Shown: positions 14,812 to 23,844 of the stretch, piece by piece
How positions within the stretch are numbered: the stretch's first letter is position 1
Layout of the letters: each line of letters opens with the position of its first letter
Assembly: GCA_022823775.1 (NCBI GenBank)
Contig: JAJEHI010000041.1
Location: forward strand, 1-36,261
Reading direction: 5' to 3'
From: Defluviicoccus sp.
Lineage (GTDB): Bacteria; Pseudomonadota; Alphaproteobacteria; MPNO01
Length of the DNA: 36,261 nucleotides
The notes under the pieces: generated by a model
What the model saw: the letters and a program-made list of their open reading frames with translations, nothing else
Database searches by the model: none
What the model was told of the DNA's origin: nothing
Position numbers and translations under genes: made by a program

Positions 14812-15843
14812 TCAATCGTCGTGGTCTTCCCGCGCATTTGCCCTGACCTCGATGCCGGCGCAGTGCTCCATCAGGCGTTCGAAGGGCTCGTCGACATCGA
14901 GCAGCATGCCGTCGGCCAGCATTCTGCCGTAGTCGTCGGCCAGGACGTCGAGGGCAGGGCCTGACGGGATCAGCTGAAGTCCGCCGCCGACCGCAGCCCG
15001 GTAGTCGATTTCGTTGCCGGCAGCATCCTTCTCCCGGAAGAAGATCGACTTGTGGCGCGCAACGGACCGGGCGATCGCGCGGTCGGCGAGAGCGCGGGCC
15101 GCGACGCCGGCATCGTCCAGCCTTGCCAGGTCGTGCCAGTGGCGGGACAGGCGCCCGCCGCGTTTCCTCTCCTGCCGGCAGAAGACGTGGATGGCGGTGG
15201 CCTTCTCCCAGAATGTCCGCTCGGCCAGCATGACGGACGGCCGGGCCTTCGGAAATAGAAGGTCGGGCAGGAACGGGGCCGCGTCGCATTCGACGGGCCG
15301 GACGATGCGGGGCTCGCCCGTCGAGCGCGCCCCGAACTCCACCGTGACTTCCGGGCGCACGAAGGCGTAGTCGTCGAACAGCGGTTCATAGACGACGCGC
15401 AGGCGCTCCGCCTCCGCTCTGACCTGCGTCTCGAATCCGGCGCGTTGAAGGTGCGCCTCGACCGACGGCGCGGCTTCATCAAAGACCCACGCATCGAGAC
15501 GGGCCCGGATCGCCTTGGTCCAGCGGCGCTCCTGGCTGCGCGTGGGCGGCAACGCCTCGGCGCCGGCATCGGCGACCAGGTCGGGGGCGAAGGCCCGGAT
15601 GTCATAGGTAATGTCGACGTCTTCGGAGAAGCGGCGGATCGCGCGGTACGCCTTCGACAGCGAGGTTCCGCCCTTGAAGGCGAGGTCCTTGCCGAAGGGC
15701 GCCTCGAACAGGGCGTGGAGCGTTGCGACGACCCAGATGTCCTTTTCGAGCAGGAACGCACGGTGCGGGCTGCCGGCTTCGGCAACGCGCAGGGCGTCGC
15801 GCCGGTCGTCGGCGGAGAGCGACCGATACGGCGTCTCAGCCAT
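14812..15843 (-). CDS. abiEii: AbiEii/AbiGii family nucleotidyltransferase toxin
   Basis: Predicted toxin of the AbiE type IV toxin-antitoxin / abortive infection system, 343 residues, a nucleotidyltransferase of the DUF1814 family. The fold signature is at residues ~54-75: LAFKGGTSLSKAYRAIRRF followed by SEDVDITYD (GG..LSK..., then the DxD metal ligands). Further conserved elements include FVRPEVTVEFGAR (another carboxylate, near 170) and FWEKATAIHVF near 215. Known AbiEii proteins act as GTP-binding nucleotidyltransferases that arrest growth when active. The start MAETPYRS at 15843 overlaps the stop of the upstream AbiEi gene by 8 bases, so the pair is translationally coupled with antitoxin first. 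It has a dead relative at 5528-5792. Confidence 0.88.
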   Translation of the reverse strand: MAETPYRSLSADDRRDALRVAEAGSPHRAFLLEKDIWVVATLHALFEAPFGKDLAFKGGTSLSKAYRAIRRFSEDVDITYDIRAFAPDLVADAGAEALPPTRSQERRWTKAIRARLDAWVFDEAAPSVEAHLQRAGFETQVRAEAERLRVVYEPLFDDYAFVRPEVTVEFGARSTGEPRIVRPVECDAAPFLPDLLFPKARPSVMLAERTFWEKATAIHVFCRQERKRGGRLSRHWHDLARLDDAGVAARALADRAIARSVARHKSIFFREKDAAGNEIDYRAAVGGGLQLIPSGPALDVLADDYGRMLADGMLLDVDEPFERLMEHCAGIEVRANAREDHDD

Positions 15844-16432
15844 GGGCAAGGCGCGCGCTGATCGGTTCTGCCATCCAGATGGGCATGATCGCTCGCGCCG
15901 CGGCAAGCTCGTCGAATTCGACGCCGGAGAGTCTGGGCAGGAGTGCCTCAAGACCCTCCTCGACCTCATGCGGGCCGAGCCAGGCGAGGGCGCGAATGAC
16001 CTCGCCCGCCTTGCGGCGCGGCGCCGCCAATTGCCAGCGGGGAGCGTGACGCAGTTCGACCGTGACGCGCCCGAATTGCAGCCGACGGCTGCGGCCCGAA
16101 GTGAGATACACCTCGCGGACGGGATTCTGGGTGGTCAGGCCCAGCCGGTTGGCTGCGGAGCCGCCGCAGGGGACGATGATCTCGCCCCAGAGCGCGGAGA
16201 GCGCGTCGAGCGCCCTTCCGATGCGCGGCGGACACGGACCGAACCGGGTCTCGACGGGGCGCATGTAGACGCCCTGGCAGATGCGCATCAGCCGCCCGGC
16301 GCGTGCGAGGCGCGCCAGCGCCTGGTCCACGGCGGCGCGCTTGCCCAGGTGAAGAAGGGCGGCCGGACAGATCGGCGCCGCCTCGGGCAGGCTCGAAGCG
16401 TGCTCCATGATGCGTTTCGGAAGGCTGGGCAT
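15836..16432 (-). CDS. abiEi: AbiEi-type antitoxin / transcriptional regulator (DUF6088-like)
   Basis: Antitoxin partner of AbiEii, 198 residues. The first ~60 residues make the expected winged helix-turn-helix (MPSLPKRIMEHASSL, LHLGKRAAVDQALARLARAG, RICQGVYMRP). The C-terminal domain includes IIVPCGGSAANRLGLTTQNP and VREVYLTSGRSRRLQFGR, typical of AbiEi/DUF6088 proteins. In characterised AbiE systems this protein represses its own operon through the wHTH and neutralises the toxin without a direct complex. ATG 16432 is preferred over upstream in-frame codons because a promoter ends about 18 bases before it and AGGACAGG provides a ribosome-binding site. Its last 8 bases overlap the toxin gene. 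Confidence 0.85.
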   Translation of the reverse strand: MPSLPKRIMEHASSLPEAAPICPAALLHLGKRAAVDQALARLARAGRLMRICQGVYMRPVETRFGPCPPRIGRALDALSALWGEIIVPCGGSAANRLGLTTQNPVREVYLTSGRSRRLQFGRVTVELRHAPRWQLAAPRRKAGEVIRALAWLGPHEVEEGLEALLPRLSGVEFDELAAARAIMPIWMAEPISARLAHG

Positions 16433-16450
16433 GGCCCTGTCCTGTAATTT

Positions 16451-16486
16451 TGTCAGAAATATAGGTGTGATAGTGTCAATTCGCAA
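16451..16486 (-). promoter_or_regulatory. Predicted promoter of the AbiE operon
   Basis: On the minus strand TTGCGA (16486-16481) and TATATT (16463-16458) are separated by exactly 17 bases and lie just upstream of the AbiEi start. Two TGACA pentamers (16478-16474 and 16455-16451) flank the -10 in direct orientation, 23 bases apart, about two helical turns. They are candidate operator half-sites for AbiEi. The segment is AT-rich in a GC-rich background. Confidence 0.5.
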
Positions 16487-17209
16487 CGCCGGTTCGGGGT
16501 GAGGTTCTCCGAGGCGAACACCGGCTACGGAGGGCCGTTCCCGCCACCGGCCCGGCGGGAGATCCTGCGGCTGATCGATTGCGGATACCGACACTCTCGA
16601 AATGCCTCTCAAACACGTTCATAACAGCGTGGTCCGCCGAAAAATTAAGGCACGCGGATCGCAGTCACCGGCGGACGGGAAAGAGCCTCTCGTGAAAACG
16701 TCTTCGCGACGATGGACAAGACCTCGACGACGTCCTGCCTCATGGAAGCGCCGCTGGCATCCGGCAGATCGTCGTCAAAGGGGCCGCCGAGGTGGCCTTT
16801 TCGGGCATGGGCCAAGATAGCCCTCACGCCACGCCGGACGCCCCCAAACGCTCCGCCGGGTGAAATTCCCTCTCCACCCGCTTCCACGACGATCCAAGGA
16901 TACCGGAGCCCAGTCGGGCGCGCCGGTCGACCCCCAGCGGTGGCGCGCCCCGCGACCGCCAATCCCGCCCCGGGAGTTGCCGGGGAGTGCTCGGGGTAGT
17001 CGCCGCTACGGACGTCGACACTGGTGCAATCGAGCCGTGGGCGCTCTTTTCGAAGTTCGTACGCGGCGTCATCATGTCATTGTCGCTCCAGATACATGCC
17101 GGCCGCGCTGCCGCCGGGTTACCAAAGTGAACCGGAAATGGCGCGGTCGCCGACTTGGGCAAGCCTGGAAAAGCAATAGCTCGACGGCATTTGAGGACGA
17201 AACTGGATT
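16487..17209. other. Intergenic region between AbiE operon and SulP gene
   Basis: About 720 bases between divergent genes. No frame matches a family I recognise. A minus-strand stretch near 16770-16830 (AHARKGHLGGPFDDDLPD) looks mildly protein-like but has no start or continuation. The upstream control region of the SulP gene must lie at its right end, but no clear -35/-10 is seen. Confidence 0.4.
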
Positions 17210-19435
17210 ATGTCGCCGATCATGCACCTGATTGCCGAACTCCGAGCGGACATGCGTTCCGCCAAGGCGTTGCCGGCGCTGTCGATCGGGGTCGTCCTGG
17301 GCGTCATCGAGCTCGTTTACGTAATCGTGTTCGGATCCCTGATTTTTTCCGGCCCTCTGGCGTCGTACGTGTCCCAGGGGGTCGCCATGGTGGCGTTCGG
17401 CTCGTTCGCCATCTGTCTGACGATTGCCCTGGCCGGCGGCTACCGGGGGGCGGTCTCGAATCAGCCGATGGCGTGCGTGATGATGTTGGCGACGATCGTC
17501 TCCGCGGTCGCGCTGGAAGGGGACGTGCTGGAAGGAGACGTGCTGTTCCTTACCGCGACCGCGATCGTGGTCGTCAGTTCAATCGCGGCCGGCGTATGTT
17601 TTGCGGCGATCGGACAATTCGGGATGGCCGACCTGCTCCGGTTCACCCCCTACCCGGTCGTATGCGGGGTTCTCGCCGGCATCGGCGGGCTCGCGCTTCT
17701 CTCCGGGTTGTCGATGATGCGAGCCACGCCGGACCTGCTCGCGCTTTCGTCCCTGCTGGAAATTTCCGTGCTTTGGAATTGGGGCCCGGGCGCGGCTTAC
17801 GGCCTGGCTCTGTTCTTGGCCCTCAAACGCTGGGACGGTCTGGCGGTATTTCCGGTGAGTTTTGCGCTCGGCGCCGTGCTCTACCATGCGAGCCTGCCCC
17901 TCCTTGGAATCTCCGGGGAAGAAGCCCGGGCGGCGGGCCTGCTGTTCGCGAGCGTGATGGAGGGGACCCTGTGGCCCCCTTTCCAGCCCGGCGACCTGAC
18001 GCGTGTGGACTGGATCGAGGTGGTCACGCACATACCCGAGATGCTGGCTCTGGTCGCGGTGACCCTGCTTTGCGGGGTCATCTATTTGGGCAGCTTCGAA
18101 CTGGCCACGAACCGGGAGCTGGAGTGGAACCGGGAATTCAGGGCGGCGGGTTGGGCCAATGCGATCGCCGGTCTGGGCGGCGGCCCGGCCGGGTGCATAA
18201 ATTCCCCGATGTCGATTTTCAACCACAGATTCGGCGCCGAGACACGGCTGACCGGCATCGTCGCCGCCCTTGTGGTGGGCTCCATGCTGCTCGTGGGCGA
18301 CGCCCTCCTGACACTGGTTCCGGTGCCGTTGCTGGCCGGCGTGTTGCTGTTCGTCGGCCTCCGCCTACTCGACGAATGGCTCGTGAAGAGCCGGAGGCGG
18401 CTGCCCAGGACGGATTACGCGATTGTCCTGGCGATCTTCGTCACCGTTGCGTTTGTCGGCTTCGCCGAGGGTGTGGGCGTCGGAATGGCGATCACGACGG
18501 TTTTATTCGCGGTCCGCCTCAGCCGCGTGGACCCGATCGAAACGGAGTTCACCGCGCGCGAGCGGCACAGCAACCGGTCCCGCCCCATCGCCGACCGGGC
18601 GATCCTGATCGCGGAAGGCGACAGGGTCCACGGATACCGGCTGCGCGGCCATCTCTTCTTCGGCGGCGCGTACGCCCTGGCCAGCCGACTCAAGCAGTCG
18701 CTGAGCCTCGACCCGCCCCCCGCCTGCATCCTGGTCGATTTCGAGGCGGTCTCGGGTCTCGATTTCTCGGCCGTCAGCTCGCTATGCGGGTTCATCCGGG
18801 CCTCGCATGACACGGGGGTGCCGGTGGCTCTGTCCGCCGCACCGGAGAACTGCCGGTCCGGGCTGGAACGCAATCTTCCCCCGCCCATGTTCGCCGCCCT
18901 GGTGTTCGAGCCGGACTGCGACCGGGCTCTGGAGCGATGCGAGGATTTGGTCATCGCGGCGCGAAGGTCCGATCTCCGTCGCGAGAATGGGTCCGGCGAC
19001 ACGGTGCTGGACCGCTTTGCCGACGAAATCGAGAGTCAGCTGGACCGGCGCATCCTGTTCGAGGACATCGCCCACGAACTCCGGGAGTGGCTGGAGCATC
19101 GCGATTACGATCCCGGCCGCGCCATCGTGGCGAAGGATGCGCCGCAGGATGGCATGCAACTGCTGCTGCTGGGTCGGGCGTCCGCATCCGATGACGGCGG
19201 CGCGCGGCTCCGCCAGTACGGCCCCGGCGATGCGATCGAGATACGCGCGGCTTTCGAGAGCGATACGGCCACGGCGACCGTGGTCGCGGACGAACCTTGC
19301 CGTACCCTAGTGCTTACCCCTGCCGTCCGGCGGCGGCTGGAAGGAGACCGAGAGCAGCTCATGCTGGATCTCTACGGGTATCTTCTCACCGCCGATGCGG
19401 ATGCCGCGGACGTCCTGCTTTCCGACGTCCGCTAG
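17210..19435 (+). CDS. SulP family anion transporter with STAS and cNMP-binding-like domains
   Basis: Inner-membrane SLC26/SulP-type transporter, 741 residues. The first ~430 residues contain about 10-12 hydrophobic helices, with RGAVSNQPMACVMML near 83-97 and GGGPAGCINSPMSIFNHRF near 323-341 as substrate-site-like loops. This part resembles the YGR125W/bacterial branch. A STAS domain follows (~455-560: HGYRLRGHLFFGGAYALASR, ILVDFEAVSGLDFSAVSSL). A C-terminal domain at ~605-735 resembles a cyclic-nucleotide-binding fold (ILFEDIAHELREWLEHRDY, MQLLLLGRAS, LRQYGPGDAIEIRAAF). The phosphate-binding cassette is degenerate: the Arg of the usual FGE..AL..R.A pattern is replaced within SDTATATV, so nucleotide binding is doubtful. 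Sulfate or bicarbonate are candidate ions; none can be assigned. ATG 17210 is the first plausible start. Confidence 0.85.
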   Translation: MSPIMHLIAELRADMRSAKALPALSIGVVLGVIELVYVIVFGSLIFSGPLASYVSQGVAMVAFGSFAICLTIALAGGYRGAVSNQPMACVMMLATIVSAVALEGDVLEGDVLFLTATAIVVVSSIAAGVCFAAIGQFGMADLLRFTPYPVVCGVLAGIGGLALLSGLSMMRATPDLLALSSLLEISVLWNWGPGAAYGLALFLALKRWDGLAVFPVSFALGAVLYHASLPLLGISGEEARAAGLLFASVMEGTLWPPFQPGDLTRVDWIEVVTHIPEMLALVAVTLLCGVIYLGSFELATNRELEWNREFRAAGWANAIAGLGGGPAGCINSPMSIFNHRFGAETRLTGIVAALVVGSMLLVGDALLTLVPVPLLAGVLLFVGLRLLDEWLVKSRRRLPRTDYAIVLAIFVTVAFVGFAEGVGVGMAITTVLFAVRLSRVDPIETEFTARERHSNRSRPIADRAILIAEGDRVHGYRLRGHLFFGGAYALASRLKQSLSLDPPPACILVDFEAVSGLDFSAVSSLCGFIRASHDTGVPVALSAAPENCRSGLERNLPPPMFAALVFEPDCDRALERCEDLVIAARRSDLRRENGSGDTVLDRFADEIESQLDRRILFEDIAHELREWLEHRDYDPGRAIVAKDAPQDGMQLLLLGRASASDDGGARLRQYGPGDAIEIRAAFESDTATATVVADEPCRTLVLTPAVRRRLEGDREQLMLDLYGYLLTADADAADVLLSDVR

Positions 19436-19493
19436 CGGTTCGCGCCGCAATCCCGGCGGGCGGAACGGCGCGCGGCCGGTCGTCGGGCCGCTT

Positions 19494-19898
19494 CTATTCG
19501 CTCTCCGGCCCCGGCCGCTTCCGGTCCAGGCAGGTGCGGACGCGGTCGCGCAGGTGGGTCGGGTTGAAGGGCTTGGTCAGGTAGTCCTCCGCGCCGAGCT
19601 CGACGCAACGGGCGACGCTGTCGAGCTCGTCCAGCGCCGATATCATGACGACCGGAATGCAGCGTAGCGCCGGATCGGACTTCATCGTCTCCAGCACTTC
19701 CAACCCGTCCATCTCGGGCATCATGACGTCGAGCAGCACCAGATCGAAACGACGCGCGGCCATCAGCTCGAGCGCCTGCCGCCCGTGTTCGGCGGTCGCC
19801 ACGTTGTCGTAGCCCTGCCGCTTCAGCCGCCGGGTCAACGTGTAGCGGTTGTCGTCGTTGTCGTCGACGACGAGAAGAGCGGGGCCTCCGTCGCTCAC
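19494..19898 (-). CDS. Stand-alone receiver-domain response regulator (second of two)
   Basis: CheY-like single-domain response regulator of 134 residues. The acidic pair is at 12-13 (VVDDND), the phosphoacceptor Asp57 in LVLLDVMMPEMDG, the switch Ser87 in MISA and Lys109 in LTKPF. There is no output domain. GTG 19898 is used as start because it overlaps the stop of the preceding receiver gene by 4 bases (GTGA), typical of coupling. It is the last gene of a kinase-receiver-receiver operon and converges on the SulP gene, with only 58 bases between their stops. An effector or phosphotransfer role is likely; the target is unknown. Confidence 0.92.
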   Translation of the reverse strand: MSDGGPALLVVDDNDDNRYTLTRRLKRQGYDNVATAEHGRQALELMAARRFDLVLLDVMMPEMDGLEVLETMKSDPALRCIPVVMISALDELDSVARCVELGAEDYLTKPFNPTHLRDRVRTCLDRKRPGPESE

Positions 19899-20272
19899 GC
19901 CGCGGCTCCCTTCGACAGCAGCGTCTCGATCTTCGCCAGCAGGCGCGCGAAATCCACCGGCTTGGTGTCGTAATCGTCGCAGCCCGCCGCGATCGCGCTC
20001 TCCCGGTCGCCTTCCATGGCGTGCGCCGAGAGCGCGACGATCGGAATGTTCCGCGTCTCCGCCGCCGATTTGATCCGCCTGGCCGCCTCCCAACCGTCCA
20101 CCACCGGCAGGCTCAGATCCATCAGGATCAGCGAAGGCGCGGCCGAGAGAGACATCTCGACACCCTTCTCGCCATCGGTGGCGACGACGACCTCGTAGCC
20201 TTTGCGGCGCAGGCGGCGCGTGAGCATGTAGATATTGTCGTCGTTGTCCTCGACGTACAGGATTCTAGTCAT
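19895..20272 (-). CDS. Stand-alone receiver-domain response regulator (first of two)
   Basis: CheY/DivK-like receiver of 125 residues. The acidic pocket is at 8-9 (YVEDND), phosphoacceptor Asp52 in [13 protein letters not shown], switch residue Ser82 in ALSAHA and Lys104 in [15 protein letters not shown] with [10 protein letters not shown] is the usual DivK/hybrid-kinase receiver style. It begins 8 bases inside the kinase gene (ATGACTAG overlap) and ends overlapping the next receiver, so all three proteins are made together. There is no DNA-binding domain, so output must be by protein contact or phosphotransfer. Confidence 0.93.
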   Translation of the reverse strand: MTRILYVEDNDDNIYMLTRRLRRKGYEVVVATDGEKGVEMSLSAAPSLILMDLSLPVVDGWEAARRIKSAAETRNIPIVALSAHAMEGDRESAIAAGCDDYDTKPVDFARLLAKIETLLSKGAAA

Positions 20273-23126
20273 GAGTCCTCGCGCCGGTTGCCCGTTGCCG
20301 GTCGTTTCCGCTCGATTGCGCCAAGTCCAGCGTCGACGGCAGCCGCGCCGTAAACGTGCTGCCGACTCCCGGCTCGCTGATCACCTCCATGTCTCCGCCC
20401 ATCATGCGGCAGAGACGACGGCTGATGGGAAGGCCGAGCCCCGTCCCGCCGTATTTTCGGGTGGTCGAGCTGTCCGCCTGGGCGAACTCCTCGAACACCC
20501 TGGCCTGTTGCTCCGGCGTCATGCCGATGCCGGTATCCGAGACCGCGAATTCGACCCAGTCCCTGTCGCGGACCCTCCGCCGCTCGACGGTCAAGCCGAC
20601 CTCGCCGCCCTCGGTGAACTTGCAGGCGTTGCTCAGCAGGTTGAGAACGATTTGCCGCACCCGTGTCGGGTCCCCGCGCATCGCGCCGAAGTCCTTGGGA
20701 TGACGAACCGCCAGCCGGTTGTCCTTCTTCCTGGCGAGCGGTTGCGCCGTCGTCGCCAGCTCTCCCATCAGCCCGGCGATGTCGATGGCCTCGACATGGA
20801 ACTCGACCCTCCCAGCCTCGATCTTGGAAAGGTCGAGAACCTCGTCGATCAGGTGCAGGAGGTGTCTGCCCGCGCGGGAGATCCGTTCCAGGGGCTCGAT
20901 ATAGTCGTCCTGGCCGTCGTCCTGCGCGTCCTCCTCCAGCAATTCGGTGATGCCGATGATGGCGTTCAGGGGCGTGCGCAGCTCGTGGCTCATATTGGCC
21001 AGGAACTGGCTCTTGGTCCGGCTGGCCTCCATCGCCTGGTCCCGCGCGACCGTCAGCCGGTCGACCAGGTCGGCGAGTTCGGCCTCGCGTTTTTTGGCGT
21101 CGGTGATATCGGTGTAGATGCCGACGACGCTGGCGTCGGGGGACAGCCTCTCGTCGATTCTGACCCAGACGCCGTTGCTGAAGCGCATTTCCACGGCGTT
21201 CATCGGGTAGTCCCGCCACTCGGCCAGGAATTCCTCGATGGTGCCCCCGCTGTCCGGGAACATGCCGCGTTCGAAGGCGGCCTTGTGAATCGCCTCGCGA
21301 TCGGCGCCCGGCACCAGGAGCGCGGCCACCTCCTCGCCGACCGCGTCGCGGTAGTATCGCTCGTAGTTGCTGTTGCATATGACGAGGCGGTCTTCCCCGT
21401 CGAAGACGACGAAACCCTCGGAAATCGCCTCGATCGCCTCGGTGAGCTGCGTGCGCGCCAGCAACGCTTCGTCGCGGGTCTTGCCGACCTCCTCGACAAG
21501 CTCGCTGAGTCGTTGCTCGCGCCGCTTCATCTCGGTGATGTCGAAATAGGTCAGCATGCGGCCGCCGTTCGGCAGCGCGATGCATTGGTATTGCAGGACC
21601 ATGCCGTCGGCGCGGGTCCACTCGAAAGGCGGTATGGCGCCCGCGCGGACGGCCTCGACGCGGCTCCCGAGATAGTCGTCCCACTCGTCGTCGGGAACGC
21701 CGTAGATCCCGGTATGCCGGTTGTAACCGATCATTTCGGCCAGGGTCGGACGACCGTCGAAGAAATCGTCGGCGAAGCTCCACATGTCGCGGAAGGCGCG
21801 ATTGGCGATCCGCGCCCGGAGGTCGGACCCCATGAAGCAGATCCCGTATTCGATGGTATCGAGCACCGCGTTGAGCTCCGCCTCGCGTTGCTTGACCTCG
21901 GTGATGTCCACATAGATCGCGACCGTGCCGCCGTCCTGCGTGCGCCGCTCGGTGCTTTGCAGCCAGACCCCGCTGGACAGATGGAACTCGACGGGCGCCG
22001 CCGCGTCGTCCCTCCGTTCGCGTCGCTGTTTCAGATGGAGGTCGGCGTCGAGCGTCATGCCAGGGAACAGTCCGCGCTGGAACAACGTGCGCAGGATCTC
22101 CTCGTACGATGCGCCCGGAACCAGCCGCGCCGCGGTCTCCTCGCCCGCCGCGTCGGCGTAGTAGCGCCGGTAGGTTCCGTTGCAAAGAACCAGACGGTCG
22201 TCGGCATCGAACAGCACGAAACCTTCGGAGATGGTCTCGATCGCCTCGCTGAGCTGTCTCTGCGCCTGTTCCAGCTCTTCCGCCAGGTGTTTCTCTTCCG
22301 TGGCGTCGCCCATCGAACCCATCAGATGGTGGGCCCGCCCGTTCTCGTCGCGCCGCGCGAGGCCGTGCTGGCGCAGCCAGCGCCAGATCCCGTCGCCGCC
22401 GCGCCAGCGGTACTCGAATTGGAAGCGGTCGGTCAGACCCTTAAAGTGTGCGGTGAGCGCGTCGAGGAATCCCCGCCGGTCGTCGGGATGGATGCGGTCA
22501 AACCAGTCCTCCCCGGTCCGGAGTTGTCCCTCTTCGAACCCCAGAGCCCTGTAGAAGCCCGGTGGACAGGTGACGATGTCGTCGGCGATGTCCCAGTTGT
22601 AGACGCCTTCTCCGAACGCCTCGACGGCGAATGCATAGCGCGCTTCGCTCTCGTGAAGTGCCGATTCGGCCCCTGCGCGACGTTCTTCGCTCGATGCTAG
22701 CGCGTGCTCGGTTCGCCGCCTATCCGTCGCGTCGCGGCAGGCCACGAGCAGGCCGCCGTCCGGGATCGGGTCGTATCGGATGAGGAGAGTCCTGCCGTCC
22801 GGCATGTTGAGCTCGAACCGGCGAAGCTCGGACCGGGAGATCCGGCGCAAGCGCGCCGCGACCTGTTCCTCGAAGTCTCCCGGCCCGTAATCGCCGCGCG
22901 CCGCGGCGTGTCGGAGCAACGCTTCCAGCGGCGTCCCGGGCCGGCAAAGATCGTCGGTAAACCCGCCGAGCGCGCGAAACGGTTCGTTGCACGACACCAG
23001 CGTCAGGTCCCGGTCGAAGACGCCGAATCCGACTTCGAGCAGGTCGAGTCCCGATTTCAGAACAGCGTCCGCGTCCCGCGGCGGCGGATCGATCCGGGTT
23101 CGCTCAACAACCGCCTTGCTCACCAT
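20265..23126 (-). CDS. Soluble multi-PAS sensor histidine kinase
   Basis: Cytoplasmic histidine kinase of 953 residues with no transmembrane segment. Five PAS domains can be followed, with approximate starts at residues 30 ([20 protein letters not shown]), 165, 305 ([18 protein letters not shown]), 435 ([20 protein letters not shown]) and 570 ([18 protein letters not shown]). The third and fifth are near-duplicates. The HisKA domain has [18 protein letters not shown] with the phospho-His near 714. The HATPase_c domain has NLLSNACKF (~832), DTGIGM (~867) and GGTGLGL (~894). There is no fused receiver or HPt; instead two receiver genes follow with 8- and 4-base overlaps. ATG 23126 is preferred over ATG 23156 because GAGGTCGAGG precedes it. 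PAS repeats suggest sensing of small ligands, redox or light inside the cell; the signal is unknown. Confidence 0.93.
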   Translation of the reverse strand: MVSKAVVERTRIDPPPRDADAVLKSGLDLLEVGFGVFDRDLTLVSCNEPFRALGGFTDDLCRPGTPLEALLRHAAARGDYGPGDFEEQVAARLRRISRSELRRFELNMPDGRTLLIRYDPIPDGGLLVACRDATDRRRTEHALASSEERRAGAESALHESEARYAFAVEAFGEGVYNWDIADDIVTCPPGFYRALGFEEGQLRTGEDWFDRIHPDDRRGFLDALTAHFKGLTDRFQFEYRWRGGDGIWRWLRQHGLARRDENGRAHHLMGSMGDATEEKHLAEELEQAQRQLSEAIETISEGFVLFDADDRLVLCNGTYRRYYADAAGEETAARLVPGASYEEILRTLFQRGLFPGMTLDADLHLKQRRERRDDAAAPVEFHLSSGVWLQSTERRTQDGGTVAIYVDITEVKQREAELNAVLDTIEYGICFMGSDLRARIANRAFRDMWSFADDFFDGRPTLAEMIGYNRHTGIYGVPDDEWDDYLGSRVEAVRAGAIPPFEWTRADGMVLQYQCIALPNGGRMLTYFDITEMKRREQRLSELVEEVGKTRDEALLARTQLTEAIEAISEGFVVFDGEDRLVICNSNYERYYRDAVGEEVAALLVPGADREAIHKAAFERGMFPDSGGTIEEFLAEWRDYPMNAVEMRFSNGVWVRIDERLSPDASVVGIYTDITDAKKREAELADLVDRLTVARDQAMEASRTKSQFLANMSHELRTPLNAIIGITELLEEDAQDDGQDDYIEPLERISRAGRHLLHLIDEVLDLSKIEAGRVEFHVEAIDIAGLMGELATTAQPLARKKDNRLAVRHPKDFGAMRGDPTRVRQIVLNLLSNACKFTEGGEVGLTVERRRVRDRDWVEFAVSDTGIGMTPEQQARVFEEFAQADSSTTRKYGGTGLGLPISRRLCRMMGGDMEVISEPGVGSTFTARLPSTLDLAQSSGNDRQRATGARTHD

Positions 23127-23209
23127 CCTCGACCTCGCCGCCGTCCGGAAATGCATCGGCGCGCCATGCTATCTCGCGCCGCCACCTGTTTCCACCCGAC
23201 GACCCATGC

Positions 23210-23573
23210 GTGATCTCGCCCCGCCTTGCCACGGTCGGGCCAGGGCCAACCAGCCGTGACTGCATTTGTCGGACCGTCTCCGTCGTGCCGGTGATCGCGA
23301 ACTCGAGAGTCACCCTGTCGATTGCCGATGCGTACGGGAGACCGACCGGGAGGATGGAATCCTGCGCGTGGTGGGTGAAATTGCTCAGCGCGTCCACCCG
23401 GTGGCACTCGGTCCGATCTCCCACTCACGGAACTCGATTTCCACATTTGTGCTGAACGCGGGCGCGTCGCGGCAGACCCATTCGTTGAGGCACTTTTCGG
23501 ACATTCCGCTCCGGTCGTGGACGATTGCGGATTCGATCCGGACTACGCTGCGCCGCGAGGCCGCCGCGTTCAT
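23210..23573 (-). pseudogene. Possible frameshifted gene of unknown function
   Basis: From ATG 23573 the minus strand reads VVRIESAIVHDRSGMSEKCL, then NEWVCRDAPAFSTNVEIEFR, then EWEIGPSATG and stops at 23385. One base out of phase the reading continues VDALSNFTHHAQDSILPVG, LPYASAIDRVTLEFAITG and TTETVRQMQSRL. The joined sequence is balanced in composition, unlike the Arg/Pro-rich shadows around it. I do not recognise a family. It lies just upstream of the kinase gene, divergent from the bactofilin. Confidence 0.35.
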
Positions 23574-23722
23574 CGAGTTAAGCGCTTCGCGCCGCGCATC
23601 GTGCGCGGGTCCCGCCGATCGGAGGTCCGCATGCCAACCCTGACGGGCCCGGAACTCGGTTGTTGAATTCGTAACGAATCCGCCGCGCGGCGTCGCAACC
23701 GGTTTTCCCGGCCGACCGGGAC

Positions 23723-23743
23723 TTATCCCCAGGCTGTGGAGAG
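23723..23743. promoter_or_regulatory. Inverted pair of DnaA-box-like sequences
   Basis: TTATCCCCA (23723-23731) differs from the consensus TTATCCACA by one base. TGTGGAGAG (23735-23743) is a weaker inverted match three bases on. The pair lies about 100 bases upstream of the bactofilin gene. Two near-matches alone do not make an origin; a transcription-factor palindrome is equally possible. Confidence 0.25.
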
Positions 23744-23844
23744 TTGTGCGTTTCGGCCCCGGGGGACCTTGGGCTACTTTCGGCGCCGCCGCCCGGACCA
23801 CCCGGGAAACAGGGCCCAATGTGTAGAGGCGGAGGAGCTACGGC

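Noticed and set aside
20235..22700. An 821-codon open frame on the plus strand opposite the histidine kinase gene
   Set aside because: It is the antisense of an unmistakable PAS-HisKA-HATPase protein, is rich in Arg/His/Gly/Asp, and has no recognisable domain. GC-rich coding DNA often leaves this antisense frame open.
23723..23743. Replication origin suggested by DnaA-box-like pair
   Set aside because: Only two imperfect boxes, with no AT-rich unwinding element and no origin-associated genes.
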